A stretch of 64,000 nucleotides of DNA from Dermacentor variabilis (GCF_050947875.1 NC_134568.1:259109115-259173114), one strand, 5' to 3'. Positions 39,301-52,247 are shown, numbered from the stretch's first letter. The notes: generated from the sequence alone by a model not told the origin. Translations and numbers: made by a program.

Positions 39301-42300
39301 CAGCTGTGGAATTAATTATGGATGAGTGTTCACTTTGCAATAAAATGAAGGGAAAGGGAAATAAAAGTAGAAGTAAAGACAACATGCCATTGGAGGGAAC
39401 ACAACCCAGAGCCTCTTGATCATGCATGCGGATGTGCTCTAGCAATGAAGCCATGGAGACAGCTGTTGCCCCTACTGCATTTTTGATATTTATGTATACA
39501 TGCATTTATGATCTATCCCTGGGGGTGTAAGCCAGCGACACTCGCAGTCATGGTGGAAGAAATGGAGCATTCATTAAGCTGCAGGCATTATGTAGTATAT
39601 GGGGTCTTAGGAGAAGGCAAGTGGCCAATAAACCCTCACATTCTACCCCAAGCCATCAAGGCTGCCAGAGTCAAGACCCTTGCTGTGAAATGAGTGAGTC
39701 TGTAAGTCTAATCGAGGGAAAATGAGCCGCTCAATATTTAAGGCATTAAAGGCAACAAACAGTGAAGCCAATGGAAATCATAGGGGCAGTTCTTTTTTAT
39801 GATTTAATTATTATTGTGATAGCAATTATAGGAACACTCCAGGTGAATTTCCGTCGTCGTCGTGATGTTCCATATAAAGTCCAAGTGTGATAACATCGTG
39901 GCCGTGCACCCTTTGCTGTAAGTGTGAGTGAAACCTTGCAAGGGTGAGCTAAGAAGGATGGTGGCTTGATGCAGCAGCGTCTTCTCGCATGTACGAGTGA
40001 GGAAGGTGGGGAGGGTGTGCAGTCTTCTCATGCGTGTAAGTGGGGAAGCGGGAAGATGTGCACGTGCTAGGAAGGGGGCAAGGAAGGGGGCAGGTTATTT
40101 AGTACACACATCTCTTCTACTTCGGGTGGGGTGGCTGAGCGCAGTCGCCTGTGCCCTATCTTGGAGGCAGTCTTCATAGGCCAGGCGACCCGAGAAGCTG
40201 ATGGCTTTGTGTGCGCTGTCTTCATGTGCTCCCAGTTCACATTGAAGTGAGAGGCAGCACAAAGGGGAATTCACTCGCTACTGCTGCTGCTCCTCATCAC
40301 ACCAGTATTCTGACAGCAAGTGTCCACGGTCATAGATTGAGATGTGTTTGTGTTTGCCTGTGCATGTGTGAGATCGTGCCGGTTAATTTAGTTAGTAAGC
40401 AAATATTTACAGCACTTTATTCAGCAGATAGCACTGCTAACCTTGCTTCATATAGCTATTTAATAATTTGCTATTGCAATCACTGCTTCATCTTTTCGGC
40501 AAAACTGCAATTTTTTAATTATTATTATTATTATTATTGACTGTGGAATTATGAGTGAGAGTTCATTTAATATTAAACGAAAATAGAAACGAAAGTGAAT
40601 GGAAAAGTAACTTGTTGCCAGTGGGAACCAAACTGACCACCTATACCACCATGGCTCTGAGTGGCACTGGTCTACGCTCCCAAAGCTAGATTATAGATGC
40701 ATGTACTACATAATTTATATATCCATGAAGGCGGACAAGTAAACGGCTGTCATTGTAACTCAATTGGTAGGGTGCACTGCATACATCATGTAGAGGTACC
40801 TGCAAGTTTGGTTCCCACAGGCAGCAAGTTGCTTCTCTTTCATACCTTCATATCACTTTTCTTTAATCAAGAATATAAAGAGCACAGTATTGGGAATGTT
40901 GGTTAAAATTGATGATTGGAGGCAGTGCAGGGGCCGAAAACAAAGCACAGTGTTGGTCGTCTCACTTTCTTCATCTCCTTTCCTTGTGCTGTACCCCCAA
41001 CCATGGAGAACATAAAGTTGAGTGCAAAGTAAACTTCATTCATAATTACTTCAATAGCTGAATAATTAGAAAGGTAACTTTGCAACTGCAAGGTTTGATG
41101 CAAAATCATAATTTTTGCTGACCAATGTTAACAACAGCGGCAGACTTAAAAATTTGTGCAATTGTTTATTGCACATAGTGTACCAGCTGCACTTGTGAGA
41201 AAACACTGAATCATATACTGGAAACTTGAAGATACAAGAGAAGTTATAGTTGTAATAAATAAAGAATTTATTTTGTCGACGGCATCACAGATTTAAAGCC
41301 ACTTCACCGTGAAACATATGTAGTGGAAGAGTTTAAGACCACACTACTTGTGACGCCTTCTGGAGTGTTACTTGCTAAATATGAAGCATAGTGCAGTATC
41401 AGTTTTAAAATGCCTGTCCCTAAACTTGTAGTGAGATACATTATTGCTGTGCCTTATTTTTCCAGAAAACTTTCTTAATGTGCACTGCGAGACAAAACTA
41501 TGCTGGACACTAATATATTTTGTGATGGACTATTTGAACGTATCCTGAAACTAGTCATGACAGTCTCAGGATCGCAGTAAGCAGACATGCTTATATCACA
41601 CACCATCTCCAATTTTCACTTGGAACTTATGCCATTAAGCAATTAGTGAGAAATTAATTAGTCAAGTTAGTCATATGACAAATTGTAATATCTGCCAATG
41701 GTATAAGCTTTGTCCAGCAAAAATTGTCATTTTGTCTCAGATACCTTAGTTTTGATAATAGAAAATAGATCACTGAAACATAATAATATAATATACCCCT
41801 AGATTGCTTAAAAGCTCATACAAAATATAAGTGTTGGCACTATAGCTGGAAGCACAGCAAAAACTTGTGGCTGGTTATGGGTTGGGGCCATGCAAGTACT
41901 CTCTACTTAAAGGGTCCTTCACCAGGTTTGGGCATTGAGAACAGGCACTTGTGGCGCATACATCACATGGTGACGATTGTTTCTGCAAAGTATTACACAA
42001 ATGTACACTGTGAAAACAGCTGAAAATTCAAAGAAAAGCCTGCACGCTCTTCTCAAAAGAGCCACTCTGGCTGCAAGCGAGGTGACATTTCATGCATGGA
42101 GCTTCTCTGTCACATTGCTGCAGCACACATATAGAAGTGGGAACAACTCAGGGATTCCTGTGAAGTGCATAGCATGTAGTCTGGAAATGCCAAAGAGCAA
42201 GAAGGGAGAGAAAGAGAAGGAATTGGGTCTTTGGCTTTGATATGGAAGAAGACAGGAGAGGAATGTTGGATGCACTGTGGTCAAGGCAATTGAATGGTGG

Positions 42301-42913
42301 GAAGGGTAGCTCATCTCCTCACACCACTGCTTTATGACATTTCACTTGCTTCTATCTCGGCTACTGCGCTAGATGCTTTTAAAAAAATTTTGTGACATAA
42401 TGCCCCCTTAGCGACCCTTTACAACTCCTAGTGTAAGATTTTCGATGGGGCTTGGAGAAAAACATCTAAAAAAACCATGTGCACTCATCACACTGATATG
42501 AGTGCTGCCTTCAGCCTCCATTCCTGTGTAGTAAAGTGTCAACATCATTAAAGAGACTGCGCATGCATAGCCAGGGGTTTCTCAAAGTTTATTTAAAGCT
42601 GGTAAGGCATTCCCGTGGCCAAAAAGTTATGGAACCCCTGCTGAAGGGGCTTTCTATAACCTGTGTGTCTTTGAGCTACTGGATGTGTGGTGCCGAGAAG
42701 AGGCTTTTCAAGGGCACATGTGGCAATTATACAGGTTGGCTGGAACAGCTACGGCCAAGTCAGCGTAGCCAGGTGCAGCGAGAACAGCGACAGTTGGGTC
42801 GAGGCCAACTGGAGCGGCAGAATCGCATAGTGCAGGCTGGCAACCGACACCCCAAACGCCGCGATCGCACTGCTGCACGCCGCTCAGGAGCCAACAACAA
42901 TCGCAAGTGCTAA
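33195..42913 (+). CDS. TP53INP: TP53INP1/TP53INP2 (DOR) homologue, 217 residues
   Basis: Coding exons 33195-33312, 34516-34648, 35608-35831 and 42735-42913 join in one frame, and all introns are GT-AG. Residues 1-18 are MLSGIASYFLNAPPTPTP. Acidic residues precede W33-L-L-V36, a W-x-x-L/I/V LC3-interacting motif at the position of WLII in human TP53INP2. MDGSWYVTPPPCF (about 80-92) and SPLENLLIEHPSMSVY (about 103-118) match the two most conserved family blocks. A Pro-rich stretch follows, and the C-terminus is Gln/Arg-rich with RQNR and RRDRTAARR, consistent with nuclear/nucleolar targeting. Length agrees with the vertebrate proteins (about 220-240). Known family role: nuclear co-regulators that move to the cytoplasm under stress and promote autophagosome formation through LC3/GABARAP. 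Function here is inferred from homology. Confidence 0.93.
34516..34648 (+). CDS. TP53INP: TP53INP coding exon 2
   Basis: Acceptor CTGATGCAG and donor GAGCTG|GTAAGG. It encodes residues 40-83, a less conserved linker (DGDSPQLEVPCDRPC...) ending in MDGSW, the start of a conserved block whose Trp codon is split across the intron. Confidence 0.88.
35608..35831 (+). CDS. TP53INP: TP53INP coding exon 3
   Basis: Acceptor GGCACGTGCAG and donor AGCGG|GTGAGT. It encodes YVTPPPCF, the diagnostic SPLENLLIEHPSMSVY block and a Pro/Ala-rich segment. Confidence 0.93.
36811..38995 (-). mobile_element. 5'-truncated CR1-like LINE
   Basis: Minus-strand reverse transcriptase remains in several frames. The domain before the core is at 38990-38850. 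The block 38849-37959 has KKSAGSDGI, SNYRQIYLTFYSCKM and HIMEYLESHKL-type motifs. The active site reads YSDDC near 37710, followed at once by a stop. WQMTINIRKT...EYKYL is at 37618-37433, and a C-terminal FKYSFFP segment is near 37050. The endonuclease is missing. It is an inactive insertion in TP53INP intron 3. Confidence 0.88.
39830..40290 (+). repeat. Probable dispersed repeat, G-rich
   Basis: A GTCGTCGTGATGTTCCATATAAA-type block at 39850-39876 recurs at 52866-52893. The downstream part ('gtgaggaaggtggggagggtg', 'agaggcagcac') has the look of a tick interspersed repeat I remember. The boundaries are not clear. Confidence 0.35.
40535..40660 (-). mobile_element. tRNA-derived SINE fragment, minus orientation
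   Basis: Its reverse complement contains CAGTTTGGTTCCCACTGGCA followed by ACAAGTTACTTTTCCATTCACTTTC, matching the plus-strand copy at 40735-40900. The run of ATT units next to it would be the SINE tail. Confidence 0.6.
40735..40900 (+). mobile_element. tRNA-derived SINE
   Basis: The head TAACTCAATTGGTAGGGTGC resembles a tRNA A box. TTTGGTTCCCACAGGCAGCA is a decayed B box, followed by 'agttgcttctctttca'. The cloverleaf is broken, so it is not a functional tRNA. It pairs in inverted orientation with the copy at 40535-40660. Confidence 0.65.
41907..42422. mobile_element. MITE-like element with TTAAAGGGTC ends
   Basis: It begins TTAAAGGGTCCTTCACCAGG and ends GCCCCCTTAGCGACCCTTTAC, an imperfect inverted repeat related to the ends of 28731-30075 and 55341-55997. 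No coding content. It ends about 310 bases before the last TP53INP coding exon. Confidence 0.6.
42735..42913 (+). CDS. TP53INP: TP53INP last coding exon
   Basis: Acceptor AATTATACAG ends at 42734. The exon carries 58 codons and TAA. It encodes the Gln/Arg-rich C-terminus containing RQNR, matching the QRQNRARE region of vertebrate proteins. The intron before it is 6.9 kb and filled with repeats. Confidence 0.87.
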
Positions 42914-44312
42914 CTTGCCAACTTGCCATCACTGCAAAGAGACAATGTTTTTGGCACTTGTGCAACCACAGGAAGAAAACAAGAGGACAAATGTGGGGGG
43001 GATTACTTGGGCATATGAAATTTACTGTTACTACACTGGCCTGCCTAAAGGAAAAGAGCCAGTGGAAAGTCGTGGCCGGAAGCAGGGTCTGTGCATTACA
43101 CAGACTGTGTGCAAAAAGTGCAGCTTTGAATTTGTCTCATGTGGGTGACATTATTGAACTTCAAAGTGAGCACATGGATTGATCTGTCAGTGCAAGAAAG
43201 GAAACTCATTTGCATATAAAGTTAGGGAAAGTGTGTGTGGCAGAAATATGTACTCGGAAAGCAGCACAGCATTTTAAACACACTGTTTGAAAATGGACGC
43301 TAATATTGCAAACCTTCATGTCAGAACTGTCAATGACCAGTTTCATAAATGGGAGATATTAGAAAAGCCGCATAAAAATTTTTCTGTCTTTAGAACTGCT
43401 GTCTCATGGAAATGGAAACCTGACTGGCATTAATACAGTGTATCTCCCATAGTTGAAACAGGCCAGCACCATACCACTGCAAGATGTAATGTTAATCCCT
43501 GCATTGCAAACATGGTGTGCACTGCATTTTTCTGATGTAAAAAGGATGAATTGTTAGTTTATGCACATGTAACTTAGCCATTATGTTAATAAGCAACAGC
43601 TCATTTGTTCTTCTTTCTTTTCTGAAAAAGAGTTTGCCACCTGTATTGCACTATACTTTGTCTCATTCTCTGCAGCTCACCACAGAATTTCTGGCCTAAA
43701 AACGGGAACCATTGGACTAGGCTGCCTCTGTCTTCTCTAGTTTACTAAACCTCATTTGTGTACAATGCCAAACACACAGTGTGTTAGAGAGCACTTGTCT
43801 GCTTAATACAGAGCAACATCATTACTACAATTATCACATATAAAAATAATAATCTAGTGTCTCATTCACATCCAAAAAAAAAAAAAAAGAAAACTCCAAA
43901 GCAGAACGATTTACTACAGCGAGAGTTAGACATTGCCTTATGCCTGTAGTGTATTCAAAGTATGATGCTTTCTGTTGTTTAAAGGGACATAAGCATCAAA
44001 TTTTTTTCCCCTATTGTAAAGCTATGGTTATAAACCTTAAGCACTGATAGACTTTTGCTTTCTCTTTCCATTTGTTTTTGTGTAGTTGCTGCTTTTCTTG
44101 TTTCAAGTGTCATACAGTGTGAAAGACTGACTTTTTGTGCCCACCTTTCTTTTTGTAGTAATATTTTGCAATGATTAATGTAAACTTTCTTTACCCCATT
44201 TTATTACCATAGGGTGCAGTTAGCAACAATTTTGTCCAAAAGTTTCTTTTTTAAAGTTAATTTTAGGTGTGTTCTTTTGATAACCTTATATATTAAAGAT
44301 GATGTAAACACT

Positions 44313-44318
44313 AATAAA
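44313..44318 (+). terminator. Candidate TP53INP poly(A) signal
   Basis: AATAAA about 1.4 kb after the stop codon. It is the first good match in an AT-rich context. Vertebrate family members have long 3' ends, so a later signal is also possible. Confidence 0.3.
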
Positions 44319-46972
44319 TCACTTTGCATACACTGGAGTACATGAATGCAAAGCTTCATTATAATATGGCAATTTTACTTGTGAAAAAGACTGTGTACAT
44401 AATTTTAGAGCCAATGTGTCATGCAAAAGGAGAAAACTGCACTTTAATGTTGTGCAGGAACACTGAAGTGATGCTGAAGGATGCACATTTCTTGCTTTTC
44501 TTCATCAAATTTCGCTATTATTTAACATCTAAAATGAGGATGCCCGAGCACAACTTTTCAAGCAAGAAAAAAAAATCTGAAAATACATTCTTATTCAGGC
44601 AGCTACAGTCTTTTGAACAGCACCTCCCCTTATTTAATTTGCCTTCAAACAACCTTGCTGCTGCTTAAGTAGAGATCTGCAAGAATATTGTGTATCAACA
44701 CACTGAAGCAGGGATCTCATCAGGTACCCCCTTCCTTATTTTTCCTACCTTGTTCTCTTCTCCTTGATCTGTTTGAATATTGGCCTCACGCACAGAAGAA
44801 AGCTTGATGCTGCTTACTAAGAGCAATGCTGCAGTAACAGATTAGCCATTCTGGCACTTCAAAAAATAACCAGCGCTAAAGTGCATATGTTGAAGAGACA
44901 TTCTTGAACTGTTCTTAATGCACCACTCTAGTGCAAACAATTCCAACAAATCTAAAGCACCTGTGAGGCAATGTCTCAAATATTGGACCTGGAGAGACAA
45001 GAATCTGTACATATATAAATACCCAGAAAAACTGCTACTCTCACTGTACATAATAACAAACTTTTTATTAAGCCTTGAAACAAAGCAGAGTGATATTGAG
45101 TTCTGCCATTGTTGCAGTTTTTTTCCACCTGCTATGCTGTTAGGAGCATTTATGGTAACTGGGTCACCTGGGCTGCTACAAAGATGGATAAAAAAAAATT
45201 AAAGCACCAAGTCATCTGAAAGCTGTAAAGAACACATTGAAAGTCACTTTGCTCTCTTCTTGCTGGGTATAGAGCTGAGATATATACCCATGACTTGCTG
45301 CTCTTTGCACCCAAATTTTCCTTGTCTTCTGATTTAGCTGAGCTTGTAAGTTCTCATTCATTGCACTGATCCTGCTTAGTGTGTCAAGTTAAATAAGAGC
45401 CCAAGTGCAAGAATTCACCCCCCCTCCCTTTTGCCCACTTACCCACCCACAGAAAAGAGAACTCAAAGAAGTACAAAAAAAGTGCAAAAGATTAAACATG
45501 AAAAAAAATTATTAATAATTAAAGCTTGGTAGTGAGTGCATGCTGGTATGTTGAACTGCAAGAGAAAAAAAAATAACTTGATGTTTTAGCTTTGTAACCT
45601 TGTGCACGTAGGTCGCAAGCAATGCATAGCTATAAAACAAAAAAAAAAGTTATAAAAGCTTGAAAATGCATGGCAAAAGAAAAAAAAACAAAAAAAGAAA
45701 AGAAAAAGGCATTAAAGGTTGTCAGTGTGAAGTAACTTTCAGATGGCTTTTTTCCCCCCTAATATATATATATACATACTATACATAGTGTCTTAGCTGC
45801 AGGCTAACTATTGTGGATGTGTGTAGTATGTGTAAATAACCACATGGAACTCTTTGTATAAATGTGTGTGTATGCATGCACAAGTGTATGCCAGCTATGA
45901 TGACTGCTTCAGAAATGCCTTTACACTGCCATCACATATGATAACAAAACAGGGCACCAATGGTTTGTAATGCACAGCAGAGGTAAAGGCTGGCAGCACC
46001 AGAGTTTGTTTGTCCCAGTAACAGCAGCACTCTCTCTCAAACCGCACCATTACCCTTGCAAGCAATTAAGGCTGTTCACAAAGTTGGGCACCTAAACAAC
46101 TTTTTGCATCGATATCACTTCGATAGGTGCTGTGGCCAAATTATGCTCAACAACCAAGCTGTTTGAGTGCAGCATACTAAATCTGTGATTTTTTTTTTTC
46201 ATTTTACGATCCTCACTGACAGTGTGGCTATAGCTTACCAACTTGTGAGCAGTTGCTGCATGTACTTGCTACAGTGCAGCTTCATGGCCTCTAACCTGCA
46301 TTTCTTGTACTGAATGTATAAAACTGGCTGTTCAGTAAACTTGCAGCCTATTTGTCAGTAATACTTAATTTATGAAGTAGTGTAATTGGTTGAACAACAG
46401 GCCCTTCTGCATTGCTTTAAGTTTGGAAGTCCTCTTACCACAAGCAGTCAAGCAGTCGCATGGTTTTGTTGTTGTGCTAGAAGCCACAGCACCTTTGGCA
46501 CCTTCCTCACGAATCCGTCCCTGTTATACAGAGCTTGCACAAATATGTGTAAAAACACAATTTTAATAGTCCACTTTTTCTTCTACCTATTGTAATTGTT
46601 CTTATGATAGTTTTTTTTCATAGAGGTCAGTAGAATTCTCAGCTGAATGTGGCCTCTGCTAATAAATAAAGCAGTCAGTTGTACCTTAGACACTGTCGTT
46701 GCATAGGCCTGTGCAGTGCTGAAACGTAAGCTGCTGGCTCTTGCACTTGGCCAGACGGCAGTGCAAATGACATCCCACCTCATGCATACTTGCCTCTGTG
46801 TCTCTCTCTCAACGGGCATGCAGAGTTATGGCCCTAAGCATGGTATATGTTTACCTCCATACTATAAGGCTGTGAAAATAATTTTGCAAATTATTTATTT
46901 AGCTCTAACACACTGCAAAACTTTTTTATGCTACAACTTGATTTGGGCGAGTTTGTTCATCTTGAGTAAAAT

Positions 46973-47077
46973 TTGAAGCAGACCGAAGAAGATGAAGACA
47001 ACAGTCAAAAACGCACAGCGCTCGTCCTGTTGTGTGTGTTTTCGATTGTTGTCTTCGTCTTCTTCGCGCTGCTTCAA
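46973..47077. repeat. Hairpin MITE-like inverted repeat
   Basis: Arms of about 45 bases (46973-47017 and 47033-47077) pair with a few mismatches: TTGAAGCAG..CGAAGAAGA against TCTTCTTCG..CTGCTTCAA. The loop holds 'gcgctcgtcctgt', seen in the hairpin-type repeats of tick genomes as I remember them. Confidence 0.8.
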
Positions 47078-50000
47078 GTTTTTTTTTTATGCTACTATGC
47101 TATTTCCTAGTTATCACACTATTAAATCTCGCCTAAAAGAGAAACATGTGTATCCAGCCTTCAGAGAAGCTAGACAAATCTAGGAATTTCTCTGTTATGT
47201 GTCTTCCTGTTTTTCTAATTTGGCAGTGTCTTTAATGCATTTCGAGAAGTAAGGCCTCACACTAAGGCACCAGGGATTTAATAATAAACATTATAGAGAC
47301 ATGTCTTGGGATAGAATTATCTACATGATTATTTAATGCAATGTGGGGTGATCTGGCTGCCCTAATGTGCTAAATTGTTTAGTTGTCTTTATACCTCACG
47401 CAGATAACATGTTTGTTGGGTTTGCCTATTTTGGCCTACAACAACAATGCAAAGCAGTTTACCTGTACCATTTATCTAATGTGTTTAAGTGCCAGGACTG
47501 CAGGTTTCTTTCTTTTGACATCCTTGTTATTGGACGCACAACTTATACTGAAAGCCCAATACACATGTTGCAAATACATTAATATATGTAGTAATATGTT
47601 CGGACTGGACAGCTGATGTGCTTGGAGTCGTATTAAGGTTGTATTATTTTTTTTTCTTCTGGGTTCTTGCCACAGTGCATACAGGATAAGAACTGCTACA
47701 CACCTCTGCCTCTTCCATAACTCAACTGAAGAAGTCAGCTTTTCTGCACTGCAGTCATTCCATCACAGCGATGACAAAGCCTATCCATTTATCCAAGGGT
47801 CAAGTGAAGCTCCAGTAGCCAGTGCAACACCCATGTTGCAAGCGATGTCATTATTATGCTTGTCTTAAAGATCTGGTGCTGCCACGGTAAAAGAAAAATG
47901 TACAGAAGTTGACTTCTGAATTATGGAAGAGGCATATTACTTTACTCAAACCAGGGATCTATCTATGTGTCCAAACTGCCCCCCCCCCCCCCCCCCCCCA
48001 AAAAAAAAGTTGCTAACAACTGCCAGTTGCCACACGATGGCTAGGTGGGCGAATTGGTACCACTTCATTTTGCTTGCTGTCCCAAGTCAATCTGCGCTGC
48101 GAAATTATCCCTTGGAACTTGATTATCTTCTCCAAGAGTGCAAGCACTGCATTCTTTGAAAGAGTGCTACATCTGAGTAACAGTTGGTCGCTTCTACAGA
48201 ATGGAGCATAAATTGGAGTGCAAGCTACATGCGACTTTGCTAAACCACTGGTTCATTCACACTCAAATTTCACACCAGGGCCTGCCCCCCCCCCCCTCCC
48301 GCTCCTCCCTTCGAGACATGACGTGCTAACACTTCTCGCACATGATTTGGCCTGTATACTACATTGCACATAAAAATTCAAGCACTTAGAAATTTGACCG
48401 CGCAGTGAGCTAGACAGTGCCTTGGTTCCGTGTCTGCAAATTCTACACTTTCTGTTTGGCATTGCCATAGGCAATGGTTACTTCTGATTTAATCTTAGTG
48501 AAACAAGCGGGTAATCTACCGAAATATGGTATTAAAGCACATTCACCATGAAATACCATCTTTGTGTGAGTGTGAATGAGCCACTGGTTTAGCTGGAAGA
48601 GTTACATACACCTGGAGCTCCATGTTCACATGGTACATTCAACTGCTGGTTTCTATACACTTCATCACCAACACTGTGCAGTATATGTGATCCTTCTAGA
48701 CATGTTCCAAGCTCAGCCCATGAAAAATCTACGTCTGTTGGCATAGTGCCAGCTCATTCCAAGCACCTAATAATTCTAGCAGTACCTGTGGTAGAATGTC
48801 GTCAGAATGGTATGTGCATATGTCGTATTGGGTTATCAAGCAAAGCCTAGCATTATGGGCAGCCTAAGCTGCATATCCTCCGGTGAACAGTTGGCTTTTG
48901 CAACCCAGCCTTGCGCCCGAACTCAGTCCAACCATGTTTCTTTTCTCTCTTTTTTTTTTAATTGCTACAGCATACTGTGCTGACACCTTCCTGCTGTGAG
49001 AAGAGTGACTGCATGTGTGAGCTTGGCAATTCTTGGCTGTATATATGTACAAAAGAACACAGCAGGAAGGAACCAAAAGTCTAGTCTGTGGCCCTACAGT
49101 GTATAAAAACAAGCCCATGAAGCAAAAATGTAAATGTGAAAAAAAAAGGGGGGGCTGTCCAGGAGGCATGTCAAATGTGTGCATGTCAAAATAATGTTGC
49201 TTTATTTACGCAATACTGACTTGAGAAACTGTACTTGTCTCAAACTATGAGAAAAGCTGCTAGGAAACATTTCATGCAAATGCCATGCTTCAAGCATGTT
49301 CACAGCAATGTCTTGTGCTACTTTCATCAACAGCACGGAATTGAAGCGCCTTGCAAAAGTTTATCTCTGGGTTGTATGTCTGTCAAGCTTGTAATTCTTT
49401 CTTTTAAAAGAAGGATACAGCTGAAGTAAAACGAGTTGCAGGCACATACTGAATTAGCCATACTTGTGAGGTGCACGTTTCTTTTTTTGTTACCTTCTGG
49501 TACACTGGCAAAGCGCAATGTTGTTTCACCCCTACCTATTTTAGAGGTGGTGACCCAAATGTTATAAATTTTTTGTGTGTGTTTTTGTTCAGTCAATTGA
49601 CTAATTATGCATCTTATGTTATTGGGTTTTGTTTAGTGTACATCTTGGTTCTGAGCACTATTATAACCTGTTTATTGAAAATAATCTCAGAAAATGGCTT
49701 TTGAGCAAATTCTGTACATTTAGTAATTGTAATCTTTAGTGAATTGTGTACTTTTGTGTACCATAAATGCAGACAGCAACTTATTTTTTGCTAAACTTCA
49801 GCTATGCAGATCTAAAGAATAAATGTTTACAAATTGCAAAGATTAAAGGCTCAACTGTTCCTAAGTTAGTCTTCGAGCAGTTAATCTTTTTGCTTTGTGG
49901 ATGACAGTGATACATGTGGCAGGTGTCCTACAAAGTAGCTGCAAGTAGAAAGCTCACAAAGTGCACCGACTTTATTTGAGCATTGTACCCATATAGTCTT

Positions 50001-50429
50001 ACAGCCTTAAAAAAGTTACTTTTGCTAAACATTTGTGCAGAGTTTTTAAAGATGCATATGGCTGGAAGTTCTGTTATCAAATCATGTGTTGTGCTGTCTA
50101 CTATTTGTTGTGCACGTAGATGCAGCAGATGTCCAACCAGAACCTACTTGTACAGATCATGCTTCATTGCTGATGCACTTGCAAAGTGTACTCACTATGC
50201 ATATGTTGTGTGGTACTGTGTCACCAGGACATACCTAAAATGAATGTTTTATAGTTTGTGCACTTCACATTGACAGCACCCAAGACAAAGATACTGTGTG
50301 ATGAAATAGCTGTTAACCATGAACACTGTACAACTGTTATTTATAAAATGATGGCCAATATTCCAATAGGCTATTACTTTGTTTAGATGCACACTGAGGA
50401 AGATGGGAAGAAGAAAGAAATTAAAAACT

Positions 50430-50435
50430 TTTATT
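50430..50435 (-). terminator. Candidate poly(A) signal of the BtpA-family gene
   Basis: AATAAA on the minus strand, about 72 bases past the stop codon, giving a very short 3' untranslated region. The gene converges on the TP53INP gene here. Confidence 0.45.
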
Positions 50436-50506
50436 TATGCCACATCCCAGTACAAAGCTGTCTTCATTTATTCTGTGTTTAATTAAATTCTGCAGAGTTG
50501 AGACGC

Positions 50507-50703
50507 CTACAATGTTTGACGTAACATGTGTATCTTTTCCATGAATGCCTGTACCTGTAGGCCATTCAGTGTACCACTCCAGGCATTTCCATGCTTAAAC
50601 GATGATCCCACAATCACTGCATCTGCTGCAAAAAAGTCTTGAATGTTGCTCTCTCTAATTCCTGATCCAAGCAGTATTGGCACTGTTGCTTCCGCTTTTC
50701 CCT
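50507..50703 (-). CDS. BtpA-family last exon
   Basis: Acceptor ACTGGTTTGCAG. 64 codons and the stop, encoding VPILLGSGIRESNIQDFFAA and AVIVGSSFKHGNAW to the C-terminus. Confidence 0.92.
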
Positions 50704-52187
50704 CTGCAAACCAGTAATACATACCATCATATGAAGAGCTCCCATTTCCAAAGGGCTGTAATACAAGAGTGCAACATGACAGAGGCTTGCGATTGTGGAT
50801 AATTGCCAGCAGTCAATGAGCTGGCACATGTGGTTGCATTGCATCAAAAAACAAAACCATGCTGGCTACTAAGTTTACTAACAGAAGCAGCACATGCACT
50901 GGAATCTTGATTTAACTCCAACACAAAGCAACATTTCACAAAGGCACACCTTGCAGTTCAGCGACACTGGGTGGCAGGCCTGTAGCACCTCCAGTCAGGA
51001 TGACACCATCACACTGAAAGAATTCAGCTGCTTTCATTGTTTCCAGGACACTGATGTCACTTGTAATTGCATGTGAACTGGCCAGGATGAAATGACATGT
51101 TAACAATGAGACGTTGCTGGCTGGACTAGGGCAAGAATGTGAGGTGAAAAAAAGGGTGATCTGATGCTGACCAGTGTTTTTTCTTTATATCGGCGAACAC
51201 AAGAATGTCCTGGGCATCAATAGTGCGTCTGTAGCGCAGTAGCTCGCCTGCACAGGATTCCATAATACCTTCATCTGCCACATGCCCAAACACAAAGCCT
51301 TCAGCACGCACAAACTGGAAACCTGCACACAATTTTGTTTGTGAGCTCCCAGAAATGCATCTTGTTCTAGGTGTAATTACTGCATCAAGAGTAAAGGCCA
51401 AACCAAACATGCTTCATAAAATTTTATTTTCTACATAAAGGTATACTTTTATACAGCTGTTCCTTATTAATATGGAAACTTTGGTTTCCAACCAATACTG
51501 TCCATAATGTGGGTTGTCAGTAATAACGAATTTTTTTGGAAAATACTAAAAAGAAATTACTGGCAGAAAGCACTTAAATAAAGTTTGTCTCCATGTATTG
51601 CATTGCAGATTGTAATTGACAAAATCTGGGCAAGTTAAGCGCATTATTCTGGCCGTTGCTATCTTTCAAAAAAATTGAAGTGCAGTTTGAAGTGGCTAGC
51701 AGGCCATGTGGATTGTGACGGCATGCTTCACGTTGATGGAATTTCCACTGACAGACCTTTCAATCAAAGCATATCAATAACACACAAAATAATGTTGTAA
51801 GGATAGGTACATCTGGTTGAAGCTAGCATGTAGGAGAAAAAGCTGTTCTGTCTCCACTGACTTTTACACACGAGATGTTGGCAAAATGGCTAAAGGGAGT
51901 AGAAGGCCCAGCTTTCGCCTTGAGAAATTGTGTGCTTCAAAAAGCATGCGAGCACTAAAGCCATCAGGTGGTTGTTGCGGCAGTAGAGGAACTGGTAAGT
52001 CTGGTCATGCTGACAGCTGTCGATATTGCCACTAATGGCATGCTTACCATTGCCTGGACTCTAGCGGACCTATGAGATACGAATATGGTACCTAATCTTG
52101 TGTTTCCCCAACAGTATATGTAGAGCTTCGAGCTCCTTTCATTTTAAGGAAGTTCTGTCCATACTGATGCTATCCATAGTAATGAAG

Positions 52188-52247
<60 letters not shown>

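Larger units (their letters stand above)
42914..49830 (+). other. TP53INP 3' untranslated region and intergenic sequence
   Basis: No conserved gene is recognised. AATAAA occurs at 44313-44318 and 49819-49824, either of which could end the transcript. TTAAAGGGACAT at 43979 looks like one end of the TTAAAGGG element family. Contents otherwise are A-rich tracts, a hairpin element near 47 kb, and a C-run/A-run at 47981-48008. A 77-codon frame right after the stop codon is treated under findings. Confidence 0.5.

Noticed and set aside
40739..40833. Possible tRNA gene
   Set aside because: A- and B-box-like sequences are present but the cloverleaf and anticodon stem are broken; it reads as a tRNA-derived SINE.
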